NCBI RefSeq assembly: GCF_014203645.1 | Contig: NZ_JACHJL010000015.1 | Span: forward strand, 1-64,000 | Source of the DNA: Streptomyces zagrosensis | GTDB taxonomy: Bacteria > Actinomycetota > Actinomycetes > Streptomycetales > Streptomycetaceae | DNA: 64,000 nucleotides | Direction: 5' to 3' | In this document: in pieces, positions 41,080-49,091 of the stretch | How the letters are laid out: every line of letters begins with the position of its first letter | How positions within the stretch are numbered: the stretch's first letter is position 1 | Notes under the pieces: generated by a model | The model's input: the letters and a program-made list of their open reading frames with translations, nothing else | Told to the model about the DNA's origin: nothing | The model's database searches: none | Program-made: the position numbers and the translations under genes

Positions 41080-42066
41080 CTATCGAACGGCCGGGAGCCC
41101 CGGTGCGGCGGCGGTCACGAGCGGGCTCGTGACGCCCGCGTGCGCGGCGCGCGGCTTGGGCAGGGTGCAGCCCGGCAGGTTCAGGTTGACCTTGTTGCCG
41201 GCGCCCACGCAGCGGGTGATCTGGTACGTCTGCTGCGCGTAGCCGATGCCCCGGCGGACGGTGACCTGACCGTTCTCAGCCACCTCGCACGGGTTGTTCA
41301 TGGTGCAGCGCTGGCCGGACTCGTTGATGGTGTTGTTGACGGCCACCACCTTGCCGCTGGCGGCGTCGATCACCGGCGAGCCGGATGTGCCCCCGATGAC
41401 GTTGCACGGCGAGGTGTAGCGGACCGAGTCCTTCCAGGTCCAGCTGCCCTCTTTCAGCTGGGGAACGAAACCGTTGATGTTGCAGGTGTACGTCCGCTTC
41501 CAGTAACCCGAGACCACCTTGATGCTGGCGCCCGACGAGGGGCGCTCGGCCTGGAGGTCAAGCGGGTTGACGTTGTAGCGCTGCTTGATCTGCGCGTAGG
41601 TCGCGTTCACCTCGTACAGCGCGGCATCGGTGTCGGTCATCGTCCCGTACGCGACCTTCGTGGCCCGCACCGTGCCCGCGTTGCCCGCGGTCGCGTTCAG
41701 CAGCGTGAAGCTTCGACTGGAGGGCTTGTCCACGATCACAGTGCCGGCTGCCGGCATGCCGCCTTCGAGGCAGTGCCCATTGGTCAAGACCAAGGCCGGG
41801 TCCTGGTCGGTGGAGGTCGGCAGCTTCACCACCGAGCCCGAGCAGTTGCTGAGGGCCACCGTGCCCTCGTAGGTCACGGCCTTGACCTTGGGCCTCAGCT
41901 TGGTCGTGCCGGTGTGTATCGCGTCTCTGTCGCTGGCACTCGTGCTGGTCACGCTCGTGTCGGTCGCGCCGTTGTCGGTTGCCGCAGCGGAGGTGACGCC
42001 GAGCCCGCCGGCCACCAAGCTGCTCAACGCCAGGGCCGACAGGGCACCTATGACGGTTCGGTTCAC
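41080..42066 (-). CDS. Secreted trypsin-like serine protease, paralog B
   Basis: 328 residues from GTG with GGAAGG upstream. Signal peptide RTVIGALSALALSSLVAGGLG. Same layout as paralog A: LTNGHCL, GTMTDTDAALYE, IGGTSGSPVID, and the shared block SSRSFTLLNATAGNAG. It has a longer Thr/Ser-rich propeptide-like segment (about 30-60) and a 20-residue C-terminal extension after GCTLPKP. Tandem duplication with paralog A is evident from conservation over the whole length. Its 5' end is divergent from the M14 peptidase gene with about 280 bp between. Confidence 0.9.
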   Translation of the reverse strand: MNRTVIGALSALALSSLVAGGLGVTSAAATDNGATDTSVTSTSASDRDAIHTGTTKLRPKVKAVTYEGTVALSNCSGSVVKLPTSTDQDPALVLTNGHCLEGGMPAAGTVIVDKPSSRSFTLLNATAGNAGTVRATKVAYGTMTDTDAALYEVNATYAQIKQRYNVNPLDLQAERPSSGASIKVVSGYWKRTYTCNINGFVPQLKEGSWTWKDSVRYTSPCNVIGGTSGSPVIDAASGKVVAVNNTINESGQRCTMNNPCEVAENGQVTVRRGIGYAQQTYQITRCVGAGNKVNLNLPGCTLPKPRAAHAGVTSPLVTAAAPGLPAVR

Positions 42067-42344
42067 GTGGGGGGTCCTTCCCTTCGGATGTGGTGTGTGC
42101 ACCATGCGTTTGTCATGCGCATTCTGAGTGCATCGACCCCCTTGAGCAATCAAGGAGTCGGAAACCCAAAAAATTGGCGGGTTCACATCAGCTCCACATG
42201 TTGACCCGAGCATGCCAGAACCCAAGACTGTCCCCGGCGCCTCCGCCGTACCTCGCGGCCGGCTCCCGTGTCCGCCCGTATCCCCGGCGGGCACGGCACT
42301 CGCACGTCGCACTACTGGACCCACCCCCACCCAGGAGACCCCTC

Positions 42345-43691
42345 ATGCGACTACGAACCAGGGGCAAGAGGACCGCCGTCCTCGCCGCCCTGCTCGCCAT
42401 CGCCCTCTCTGCGCCATTGGCGGCCAACGCCGATGACTCAGCGTCCGGCTCCCGCGAGGACACGTCCGCGGCCGAGGCCACCGACGTTGCCCGGCAGTAC
42501 GAGGTGACAGGCCCGGACACCGCGGCCAAGCGCACCAAGATCGCCGGTACCGGCGTCGCCATCGACGCCGTACAAGAAAAGTCCGTGACCATCACCGCGG
42601 ACGCCGCAGAACTCAAGCGCGTGCGCGCCCTTGGCTACCCGGTCAAGCAACTGGCGGGGCCGCCCGCCCGTGCCAACGGCAAGGAAGCCACCCCGCGTGA
42701 CTTCCCGCCCGCCGACTCGCGCTACCACAACTACGCGGAGGCCACGTCGGACATCAACGACAAGGTCGCCAAATACTCGAACATCATGAGCAAGCGGGTC
42801 ATCGGCAAGTCCTACCAGGGCCGAGACATCATCGCGATCAAGATCAGCGACAATGTCGGCACCGACGAGGCCGAGCCCGAGGTGCTGTTCACGCACCACC
42901 AGCACGCCCGCGAGCACCTGACCGTCGAGATGGCGCTGTACCTGATCCGTGAGTTCGGTGAGGACTACACGACCGACGCGCGGATCAAGAAGATGGTCGA
43001 CAGCCGTGAGATATGGATCGTGCCGGATCTGAACCCGGACGGCGGCGAGTACGACATCGCCTCCGGCTCGTACCGCAGCTGGCGCAAGAACCGGCAGCCC
43101 AACTCCGGCTCAACCGCGGTCGGCACGGACGAGAACCGCAACTGGGACTTCAAGTTCGGCTGCTGTAACGGCTCCTCCGGTAACCCGAGCTCGGAGACCT
43201 ACCGCGGACCGCGCGCCGAGTCGTCGCCCGAGGTGCGGGTCGTCGCCGACTTCGTGCGCAGCCGGATCGTCGGCGGCAAGCAGCAGATCAAGGCAGCCAT
43301 CGACTTCCACACCTACAGCGAGCTCATCCTGTGGCCCTACGGCTACACCAGCGCCGACACCGCGCCCGGCCTGACCCAGGACGACCGGGACGCGTTCGCC
43401 ACGGTCGGCCGCAAGATGGCCACCAGCAACCGCTACACGCCGGAGCAGTCCAGCGACCTGTACGTCACTGACGGGTCGATCGACGACTGGCTGTGGGGCA
43501 ACCAGAAGATCTTCGGCTACACCTTCGAGATGTACCCGGGCCCCAGCGGTGGTGGCGGCTTCTACCCGCCCGACGAGGTCATCGAGCGGGAAACCAGCCG
43601 TAACCGCGACGCGGTGCTCCAACTTCTGGAGAACTCGGACTGCATGTATCGGTCCATCGGCAAGGAGCAGCAGTATTGCTCGGGTAGCTGA
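42345..43691 (+). CDS. Secreted zinc carboxypeptidase (M14 family)
   Basis: 448 residues from ATG with CAGGAG upstream. Signal peptide (RTAVLAALLAIALSAPLAANA), a propeptide of about 90 residues, then the M14 domain from about 128. Zinc ligands H187 and E190 in HHQHAREH and H322 in AIDFHTYSELILWPYG; catalytic E395 in GYTFEMYPG; substrate Arg in DENRNWDFKFG. Removes C-terminal residues from peptides outside the cell, complementing the neighbouring endoproteases. The stop codon begins a six-copy 17-bp tandem array. Confidence 0.95.
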   Translation: MRLRTRGKRTAVLAALLAIALSAPLAANADDSASGSREDTSAAEATDVARQYEVTGPDTAAKRTKIAGTGVAIDAVQEKSVTITADAAELKRVRALGYPVKQLAGPPARANGKEATPRDFPPADSRYHNYAEATSDINDKVAKYSNIMSKRVIGKSYQGRDIIAIKISDNVGTDEAEPEVLFTHHQHAREHLTVEMALYLIREFGEDYTTDARIKKMVDSREIWIVPDLNPDGGEYDIASGSYRSWRKNRQPNSGSTAVGTDENRNWDFKFGCCNGSSGNPSSETYRGPRAESSPEVRVVADFVRSRIVGGKQQIKAAIDFHTYSELILWPYGYTSADTAPGLTQDDRDAFATVGRKMATSNRYTPEQSSDLYVTDGSIDDWLWGNQKIFGYTFEMYPGPSGGGGFYPPDEVIERETSRNRDAVLQLLENSDCMYRSIGKEQQYCSGS

Positions 43692-43791
43692 GCGGTGCGC
43701 ATGGCCGAGCGGCTTGGGTGGCTGAGCGGTTCAGGTGGCTGAACGGTTTGGGCGGCTGAGCAGTTCGGGTAGCTGAGCGGTGCGGATGAGT
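43690..43791. repeat. 17-bp tandem repeat array beginning at the M14 stop codon
   Basis: Six consecutive units of the type GAGCGGTTCGGGTGGCT (43690, 43707, 43724, 43741, 43758, 43775). The last 12 bases of the coding sequence, GCTCGGGTAGCT, match the end of the unit, so the array was probably seeded by the gene's 3' end. Confidence 0.85.
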
Positions 43792-43809
43792 CAGCGGTGC
43801 GGGACTGGC

Positions 43810-43998
43810 GCTGATGCTGGTGCTGGTCTTACGTGCTGGTGCTACGTGCTGATGCTTACGTGGACGCTGGTGCCTGCGTAAGTGCTGGTGCTGGTGCTGA
43901 TACCGGCCACTCAGCGACGGCGCGCGGCCCCGAGGCGGGGATTGACTCCCGCCTCGGGGCCGCGTTGCGCCACGGAACGGGCCGCTGCCGGGCCCGCC
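43810..43998. repeat. Left copy of 189-bp direct repeat flanking the pentapeptide gene
   Basis: Begins GCTGATGCTGGTGCTGGTC and ends GGGCCCGCC. The copy at 45229-45417 has the same length and orientation and differs at only a few positions. It contains a strong terminator hairpin. Confidence 0.9.
43923..43964. terminator. Terminator in left copy of 189-bp repeat
   Basis: 17-bp perfect stem CGCGGCCCCGAGGCGGG / CCCGCCTCGGGGCCGCG, loop GATTGACT. Between the convergent M14 and pentapeptide genes. Confidence 0.9.
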
Positions 43999-44100
43999 AC
44001 TCATCTACGGGTACAGGCGTGTCCGTACTGGTCAGGGCAGTGGTTCACCTGTCACCGGGCCCTTGTTTGGTCGTCGTCGTCACGCCTGAAGGGCGGTGCA

Positions 44101-45129
44101 CTACCACTTCGCGCCGGTCAGATCTGTGCCAGTCAGGTCCGCGTCGGTCAGGTCCGCATCGGTCAGGTCCGCGCCAGGCAAGTCTGCGTCGGTCAGGTCC
44201 GCGCCTTCCAGGTACGCGCCTTCCAGGTTCGCGCCAGGCAGGTACGCGCCGGCCAGGTCCGCGAAGTCCAGGTTCGCGTCGGTCAGGTTCGCGTCAGTCA
44301 GAGACGCCGCGGTCAGAGATGCCTCGGACAGGTTCGTCTCGGTCAGGTGCGCGCCTTCCAGGTTCGCGTCGGTCAGGTTCGCGTCAGCCAGGTATGCGCG
44401 GGTCAGGTGCGCGCCTTCCAGGTTCGCATTGGTCAGGTCCGCGAAGTTCAAGTTCGCGTCGGTCAGGTCCGCGCCGGCCAGTTTCGCATCGGTCAGGTCC
44501 GCGCCTTCCAGGTGCGCGCCAGCCAGGTACGCGTGGGTCAGGTTCACGTTTTCGGTGCCGTCGTGGGCTCGGTCCCGACTGTCGAGTGCGGTGAGGGCCG
44601 CTTGGACGTCACTGGCCGGTTCCTGGTTGGCGGCGCCTGCGGCTTGTTTGGGTTTCTTGGCGTGGTTGCGGATGTAGGTGGACAGAACGTTGACGATGGA
44701 GGGCTGGTCGCGGGGGGAGTCCTCCATGATGCGTTGCAGGGCGTAGATGCCGCCCAGGCGCACCTCCAGGGCGTCTTCGCCGATGTTGCCAACGGCGTTG
44801 TTGTAACGGTCGGTGACTTGCCCTTCGCGGGTGAGGGCGTGCTCGTTGTCGACCTGCTGGAGCGACAGCCAAGTGAAGACGATCACGGCGAGGGTGCCCA
44901 GGGCGGCCAGGGTGCCCGCAGCCTGCTGAAGGCGCGTCCACCCGTCCGTTGGTGCGGCAACCACCGTCTGCGGGGTAGAGGGCGTGGGCTCGGGGGTGCG
45001 GCGGCGTCGCCCTGCCGGGCGGGAGCCGATCGGAGCGGACGCGCGGCGGGGCGCGGTACGGGTGCGGCGGCGGGCAACGCGGCGCAGACGGGCAGCGCGG
45101 CCGGAGCGGCGGGACGGTATAGCGGCCAT
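44101..45129 (-). CDS. Membrane-anchored pentapeptide-repeat protein
   Basis: 342 residues. Arg-rich N-terminus (~50 residues), a membrane segment AAGTLAALGTLAVIVFTWLS (about 70-90), a cytosolic or external segment RYNNAVGNIGEDALEVRLGGIYALQRIMEDSP typical of Streptomyces pentapeptide proteins, then from about 195 to the end repeated A(D/N)LT(D/N)-type pentapeptides predicted to form a right-handed quadrilateral beta-helix. The DNA shows a 15-bp periodicity (GGTCAGGTCCGCGCC type). Function unknown. The gene is bracketed by 189-bp direct repeats, suggesting insertion by duplication of the surrounding intergenic sequence. Confidence 0.9.
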   Translation of the reverse strand: MAAIPSRRSGRAARLRRVARRRTRTAPRRASAPIGSRPAGRRRRTPEPTPSTPQTVVAAPTDGWTRLQQAAGTLAALGTLAVIVFTWLSLQQVDNEHALTREGQVTDRYNNAVGNIGEDALEVRLGGIYALQRIMEDSPRDQPSIVNVLSTYIRNHAKKPKQAAGAANQEPASDVQAALTALDSRDRAHDGTENVNLTHAYLAGAHLEGADLTDAKLAGADLTDANLNFADLTNANLEGAHLTRAYLADANLTDANLEGAHLTETNLSEASLTAASLTDANLTDANLDFADLAGAYLPGANLEGAYLEGADLTDADLPGADLTDADLTDADLTGTDLTGAKW

Positions 45130-45228
45130 GAAGACGTTGATACGGGCGGTAAGCGCTCGGCGCGCCGGATGTTGCGAAGCTGTAGCAGTGCGTGAGCGAG
45201 TGGTGCGGGACTGGCGCGTTCCACTGGT

Positions 45229-45417
45229 GCTGATGCTGGTGCTGGTCTTACGTGCTGGTGCTACGTGCTGATGCTTACGTGGACGCTGGTGCTTGCGTAA
45301 GTGCTGGTGCTGGTGCTGGTATCGGCCACTCAGCGACGGCGCGTGGCCCCGAGGCGGGGATTAACTTCCGCTTCGGGGCCGCGTTGCGCCACGGAACGGG
45401 CCGCTGCCGGGCCCGCC
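45229..45417. repeat. Right copy of 189-bp direct repeat
   Basis: See 43810-43998. In this copy the hairpin (45345-45380) is imperfect: GGCCCCGA and TCGGGGCC arms pair but the inner part has mismatches. Confidence 0.9.
45345..45380 (-). terminator. Imperfect terminator in right copy of 189-bp repeat
   Basis: GGCCCCGAGGCGG / CCGCTTCGGGGCC arms, downstream of the GntP permease stop. Confidence 0.65.
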
Positions 45418-45472
45418 TGCGATCGTGCGGGGGTGCGCGCTGAGGAGCGCGCACGCTCCGTACGCTCCGGCG

Positions 45473-47092
45473 CTAGATCACCACACTCAGCGCCGCCGCC
45501 ATCACGAAGCCCGCCACCGAGAGCACCGACTCCAAGACCGTCCAGGACTTGAGGGTGTCGCGCTCGGAGATGCCGAAATACTTGGCCACCATCCAAAAGC
45601 CGCCATCGTTGACGTGCGAGGCGAAGATGGAACCCGCGGAGATGGCCATGATCACGAGCGCCAGGTGTGCCTGCGAGTAGTCACCGCCGGCCAGCAGCGG
45701 GGAGACGATGCCCGCCGTGGTGACGATCGCGACCGTCGCCGAACCCTGGGCGACCCGCAGCACCAGGGAGATCAGCCAGGCCAGCACGATGACCGGCAGC
45801 CCGGCGCTGTCGAACGCGTCGGCCAGCGCCTGCGCGACACCGCTGCCCTTGAGCACCGCACCGAAGACGCCACCGGCGCCGACCACGAGCAGGATGTTGC
45901 CGACCGGCTTGAGGGACGCGGTGGACACGGTCTCCAGGGACTTGCGCGACCAGCCGCGGCGCAGGCCCAGTACGTAGTAGGCGAGCAGCAGCGCGATGGT
46001 CAGCGCCACGAAGGGGTGGCCGAAGAACTCCACGACGGAGCGGCCCGTGCTGGGCTCGAAGGCGATGGAGGAGAACGTCGCGCACAGGATGAGCAACAGC
46101 GGGGTGCCGATGATGGCGAGTACGGTGCCGACCGCCACCGGCTTCTCCGCGGCCGGGGTAGCGGCCGGGATAGCCGACGTTCCGGCGCCCCCCGCGCCCC
46201 CCGCGCCCCCCGCGCCTTTCTTGCCGCCCGCACCGCCCGTACCGGCGCCTGGCCCGGCACCGGCTTCAGCGCCACCGGTGAGGCCACCTGTCGTGGCGCG
46301 GGCTGCGGCGCTCGCGCGCTGTTCGGCCGCGACGGCGGCCTTGGCCTCCTCGGCCGCCTCCACCATGTCCTGCGGTACGGGGACGAAGACGCGATGCCCG
46401 ATCCACGCCGCGTACACCCAGGCCGCGAGCACCGCGGGCACCCCGCAGACCACGCCCATCAAGATGACCCAACCGAGATCCACGTGCAGCATGCCGGCGG
46501 CGGCCACCGGGCCTGGGTGCGGCGGCAAGAACGCGTGCGTCATGGACAGGCCGGCCAGCAGCGGCATGCAGTACAGCAGAATCGACTTCCCGCTGCGCTT
46601 GGCCGCGGCGTAGACGATCGGCGCGAGGACGAAGATGCCGACGTCGAAGAAGACCGGAATGCCGAAGATCAGGCCGGTCAGGCCCATGGCGAGCGGGGCT
46701 CTGCGCTCGCCGAAGAGGGCGAGCAACCGGGCGCTGAGCGCCTCGGCACCACCGGAGACTTCGAGTATCGCGCCGAGCATGGTGCCCAGGCCGATGATGA
46801 TCGCGATGTGGCCGAGGATGCCACCCATTCCGGTCTCGATGAGCGAGACGGCGTCGGACTTCTGCACGGTGCCGAAGAGTTCGGTGACCGAGAGCCCTGC
46901 GGCCAGACCCACCGCGATGGACACGGCGAGCAGCGCGACGAACGGCTGGAGCCGCACCTTGATGATCAGGAAGAGCAGAAGCGCAATGCCGAGGGCGGCG
47001 ACGGTCAGCAAACCGGCGGTGCCGTCGATGAGCAGCAAGAGGCCACCGGTGTGCGGTGGTATCTCGGCAACGGGAGCGGCTGCGAGAAGCAT
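45473..47092 (-). CDS. GntP-family permease
   Basis: 539 residues from ATG with ACGGAG upstream; about 12-14 membrane segments. Family motifs: GGILGHIAIIIGLGTMLGAILEVSGGAEAL, FGIPVFFDVGIFVLAPIVYA, MTHAFLPPHPGPVAAAGMLH, SHVNDGGFWMVAKYFGIS. Imports gluconate or related acids; some members carry D-serine. A central Gly/Ala-rich cytoplasmic insertion (about 265-320) is longer than usual. It lies beside the RidA/IclR/kinase genes, so it could bring in the substrate of that pathway, although about 700 bp separate them. Confidence 0.92.
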   Translation of the reverse strand: MLLAAAPVAEIPPHTGGLLLLIDGTAGLLTVAALGIALLLFLIIKVRLQPFVALLAVSIAVGLAAGLSVTELFGTVQKSDAVSLIETGMGGILGHIAIIIGLGTMLGAILEVSGGAEALSARLLALFGERRAPLAMGLTGLIFGIPVFFDVGIFVLAPIVYAAAKRSGKSILLYCMPLLAGLSMTHAFLPPHPGPVAAAGMLHVDLGWVILMGVVCGVPAVLAAWVYAAWIGHRVFVPVPQDMVEAAEEAKAAVAAEQRASAAARATTGGLTGGAEAGAGPGAGTGGAGGKKGAGGAGGAGGAGTSAIPAATPAAEKPVAVGTVLAIIGTPLLLILCATFSSIAFEPSTGRSVVEFFGHPFVALTIALLLAYYVLGLRRGWSRKSLETVSTASLKPVGNILLVVGAGGVFGAVLKGSGVAQALADAFDSAGLPVIVLAWLISLVLRVAQGSATVAIVTTAGIVSPLLAGGDYSQAHLALVIMAISAGSIFASHVNDGGFWMVAKYFGISERDTLKSWTVLESVLSVAGFVMAAALSVVI

Positions 47093-47798
47093 GGGAACTC
47101 CGTTGTTTCCAGGGGAATTTATGGGTAGGGGGGACCGCGGCACGGCGGCTGCGCGCCGCGTGCCGAGCGGGTAGGGGTGAGGCGTGCGGTGGGGTGTGGT
47201 GTCACGTGCCTGGGGTGTGCGCCGTGGGGTTCGTCATGGGGGCCGGTTCACGCTCCAGCGCGGGTGGTGGGGGTATGGGTGACGGGAGGTGCGGTTGGTA
47301 CGGGAGGTGCGGTTGGTGCGGGAGGTGCGTTTGGTGCGGGGCGCGGGTGGTGCCGGGTCCGTCCGGAGCCTGGAGTCCGTGCCGTACGCGAGGGGTGGTG
47401 CGCCGGCCACCGGCTGCCCGCCGAGCGGCAACGGGTAGGGCTGGGCTGAGCTGGACTGGGTCGGCTTGTTGCTGGTGGTGCTGGGGGTGCCGGCTGTGGT
47501 GCGTGAACTCGGCCGCGTAGCTCAGTAGTTGGCTGGCCATCGGAGGGACCTCAGAGGGCGCTGCCCGTGGGTTTCGGACCTGGACCGGCGTACGGTCACG
47601 GGCCGGCGAGCCACTCCAGGTGGCCCTGGAACGCGCACCCCCAACTGCCAGGATAGGGCGCTGTGTTGGGGCGTGCGCGGCGTGTCGGCCGGCAGCTTGC
47701 GAGGCCGACGTATGGGGCGGGAGTTGGGGCCCCGGGACGCAGAGCCCTCCGGCGGGGTGGTTCCGGAGGGGCCGCGCGCCCCGGGGCGGCTCAGGGGC
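47093..47798. other. 700-bp intergenic region with 18-bp repeats
   Basis: No supported gene. Contains three tandem 18-bp units at 47288-47341 (GGTGCGGTTGGTGCGGGA type) and other G/T-rich low complexity. May hold the gntP promoter. Confidence 0.5.
47288..47341. repeat. 18-bp tandem repeat upstream of gntP
   Basis: Three units differing by one or two bases: GGTGCGGTTGGTACGGGA, GGTGCGGTTGGTGCGGGA, GGTGCGTTTGGTGCGGGG. Confidence 0.8.
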
Positions 47799-48212
47799 TC
47801 AGCCGAGTACGGCGAGGGCGTCGATCTCGATGAGCAGTCCGGCCGGGAGGCCGACGTACACCGTCGTACGGGCGGACGGGGCCTCCTTCAGGTCGGCGAA
47901 ATACTCGTTGTAAATCTCGTTCAGCTCGGCGAAGTGCTCAACGTCGGTGAGGTAGACGCGCAGCATCACCACGTCCTCCCAGCTCGCCCCACCCTCCTCA
48001 AGAATCGCCTTGACGTTGGCCAGGGTTTGCACGGTCTGCTCGCGCAGCGTTGGCCCGGCGGGGGTCGGGGAGTGCCCTGGGGTAGCGGGCAGAAAACCGA
48101 CCTGCCCCGCGACCTGGAGGATGTTCCCCTTGCGGACGCCGTGCGAGAACTTCGCGGGCGGCGCGGTGTGGGTGGATGGCGTGATGGCCGTCTTGTGGAG
48201 CTTGTCACTCAT
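47799..48212 (-). CDS. RidA-family deaminase
   Basis: 137 residues from ATG with GAGGAAG upstream. RidA/YjgF signature PSARTTVYVGLPAGLLIEID with the substrate-binding Arg, and FSHGVRKGNILQVAGQVGF. RidA proteins hydrolyse reactive enamine/imine intermediates released by PLP enzymes. It is encoded at the end of the leftward kinase-iclR operon and opposite a PLP-dependent deaminase, which gives it a clear partner. Confidence 0.93.
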   Translation of the reverse strand: MSDKLHKTAITPSTHTAPPAKFSHGVRKGNILQVAGQVGFLPATPGHSPTPAGPTLREQTVQTLANVKAILEEGGASWEDVVMLRVYLTDVEHFAELNEIYNEYFADLKEAPSARTTVYVGLPAGLLIEIDALAVLG

Positions 48213-48253
48213 GCGGGGCTTCCTCACTTCCGAAGGTCCGGACACTGCTGGAG

Positions 48254-48318
48254 GTTCGGACTCGTACTGGGTTTGGACTCGTGCTGGTTTGGACTCGTGC
48301 TGGTTTGGACTCGTGCTG
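48254..48318. repeat. 16-bp tandem repeat between ridA and iclR
   Basis: Three exact copies of GTTTGGACTCGTGCTG (48271, 48287, 48303), preceded by a degenerate one (48254). Within the operon, about 26 bp past the iclR stop. Confidence 0.85.
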
Positions 48319-48344
48319 GGGTTTGGATGTTCCTTGCAGTTCGA

Positions 48345-49091
48345 TCAGTGGTGCTTTCCCGAGTATTCGCGGCTGATGGCGTCGGCGGTGTGCCGCACCA
48401 GCGGGAGCAGGGTGAGCAGCTCCTCGCTGGTGACCACGACATTCGGCGCGGACACCGAACACGCGGCGATCACCCGCCCATCGGCGCCCCGAATGGGCGC
48501 ACCGATGCAGTTGATGGACTCCTCGTGTCCGCCGAGGTCGCTGGCCCACCCTTGTTCGCGCACCGTGGCCAGCTCTGTCAGGAAGGCTGCCGGGCCCGAG
48601 GTCGAACGGGAGGTGTAGAGCGGGTAGTCGAGCCGTTCGACGACGGTGCGCCGCTCCGGTTCGGGCAGGTCGGCAAGGAGCAGCTTCGCCACGGCGGCCA
48701 CGGTGATCGCGACCGGCTTTCCGATCCGGGAGTACATCCGGACCGGATAGCGGCTCTCCACCTTGTCGATGTAGAGCACCTCGTTCTCCTCGTACACCGC
48801 CAGGTGCACGGTGTGCCCGCACTTCTCGTTGAGTCCGACTAGGTGGGGGTGGGCGATCTCGCGCACATCCAGGTTCTCGACGGCTTCCTGCGCGAGCGCG
48901 AACAGCCGCGCCCCGAGCCGGTACCGCTGGTCTTGCTGGCGGTAGACCATGCCGTGCTCGTGCAGCGTGCGCAGCAGCCGCAAGGCGGTGGACTTGTGGA
49001 CACCAAGCCGGGTCGCGACCTGTTCCAGGTTGGCCGGGCCCTCCGCCAGCAGCGGCAGAATGCTCAGTGCACGGTCAACGGTCTGACTCAT
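48345..49091 (-). CDS. IclR-family regulator
   Basis: 248 residues. N-terminal winged HTH (RALSILPLLAEGPANLEQVA, RLGVHKSTALRLLRTLHEHG) and IclR effector domain (YIDKVESRYPVRMYSRIGKP, INCIGAPIRGADGRVIAACS). Start overlaps the kinase stop by ATGA, so the two are co-translated. It probably controls this operon and the divergent deaminase/deacylase operon; a palindrome at 50487-50503 is a candidate site. Confidence 0.93.
   Translation of the reverse strand: MSQTVDRALSILPLLAEGPANLEQVATRLGVHKSTALRLLRTLHEHGMVYRQQDQRYRLGARLFALAQEAVENLDVREIAHPHLVGLNEKCGHTVHLAVYEENEVLYIDKVESRYPVRMYSRIGKPVAITVAAVAKLLLADLPEPERRTVVERLDYPLYTSRSTSGPAAFLTELATVREQGWASDLGGHEESINCIGAPIRGADGRVIAACSVSAPNVVVTSEELLTLLPLVRHTADAISREYSGKHH

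Larger units (their letters stand above)
45130..45472. other. Intergenic region between gntP 3' end and pentapeptide gene 5' end
   Basis: Mostly the right 189-bp repeat copy (45229-45417). No gene. Confidence 0.7.

Noticed and set aside
47516..47540. tRNA-like D-arm (TAGCTCAGTAGTTGGC)
   Set aside because: No anticodon stem, T-arm GTTCRA motif or acceptor stem follows; chance match in a non-coding region.
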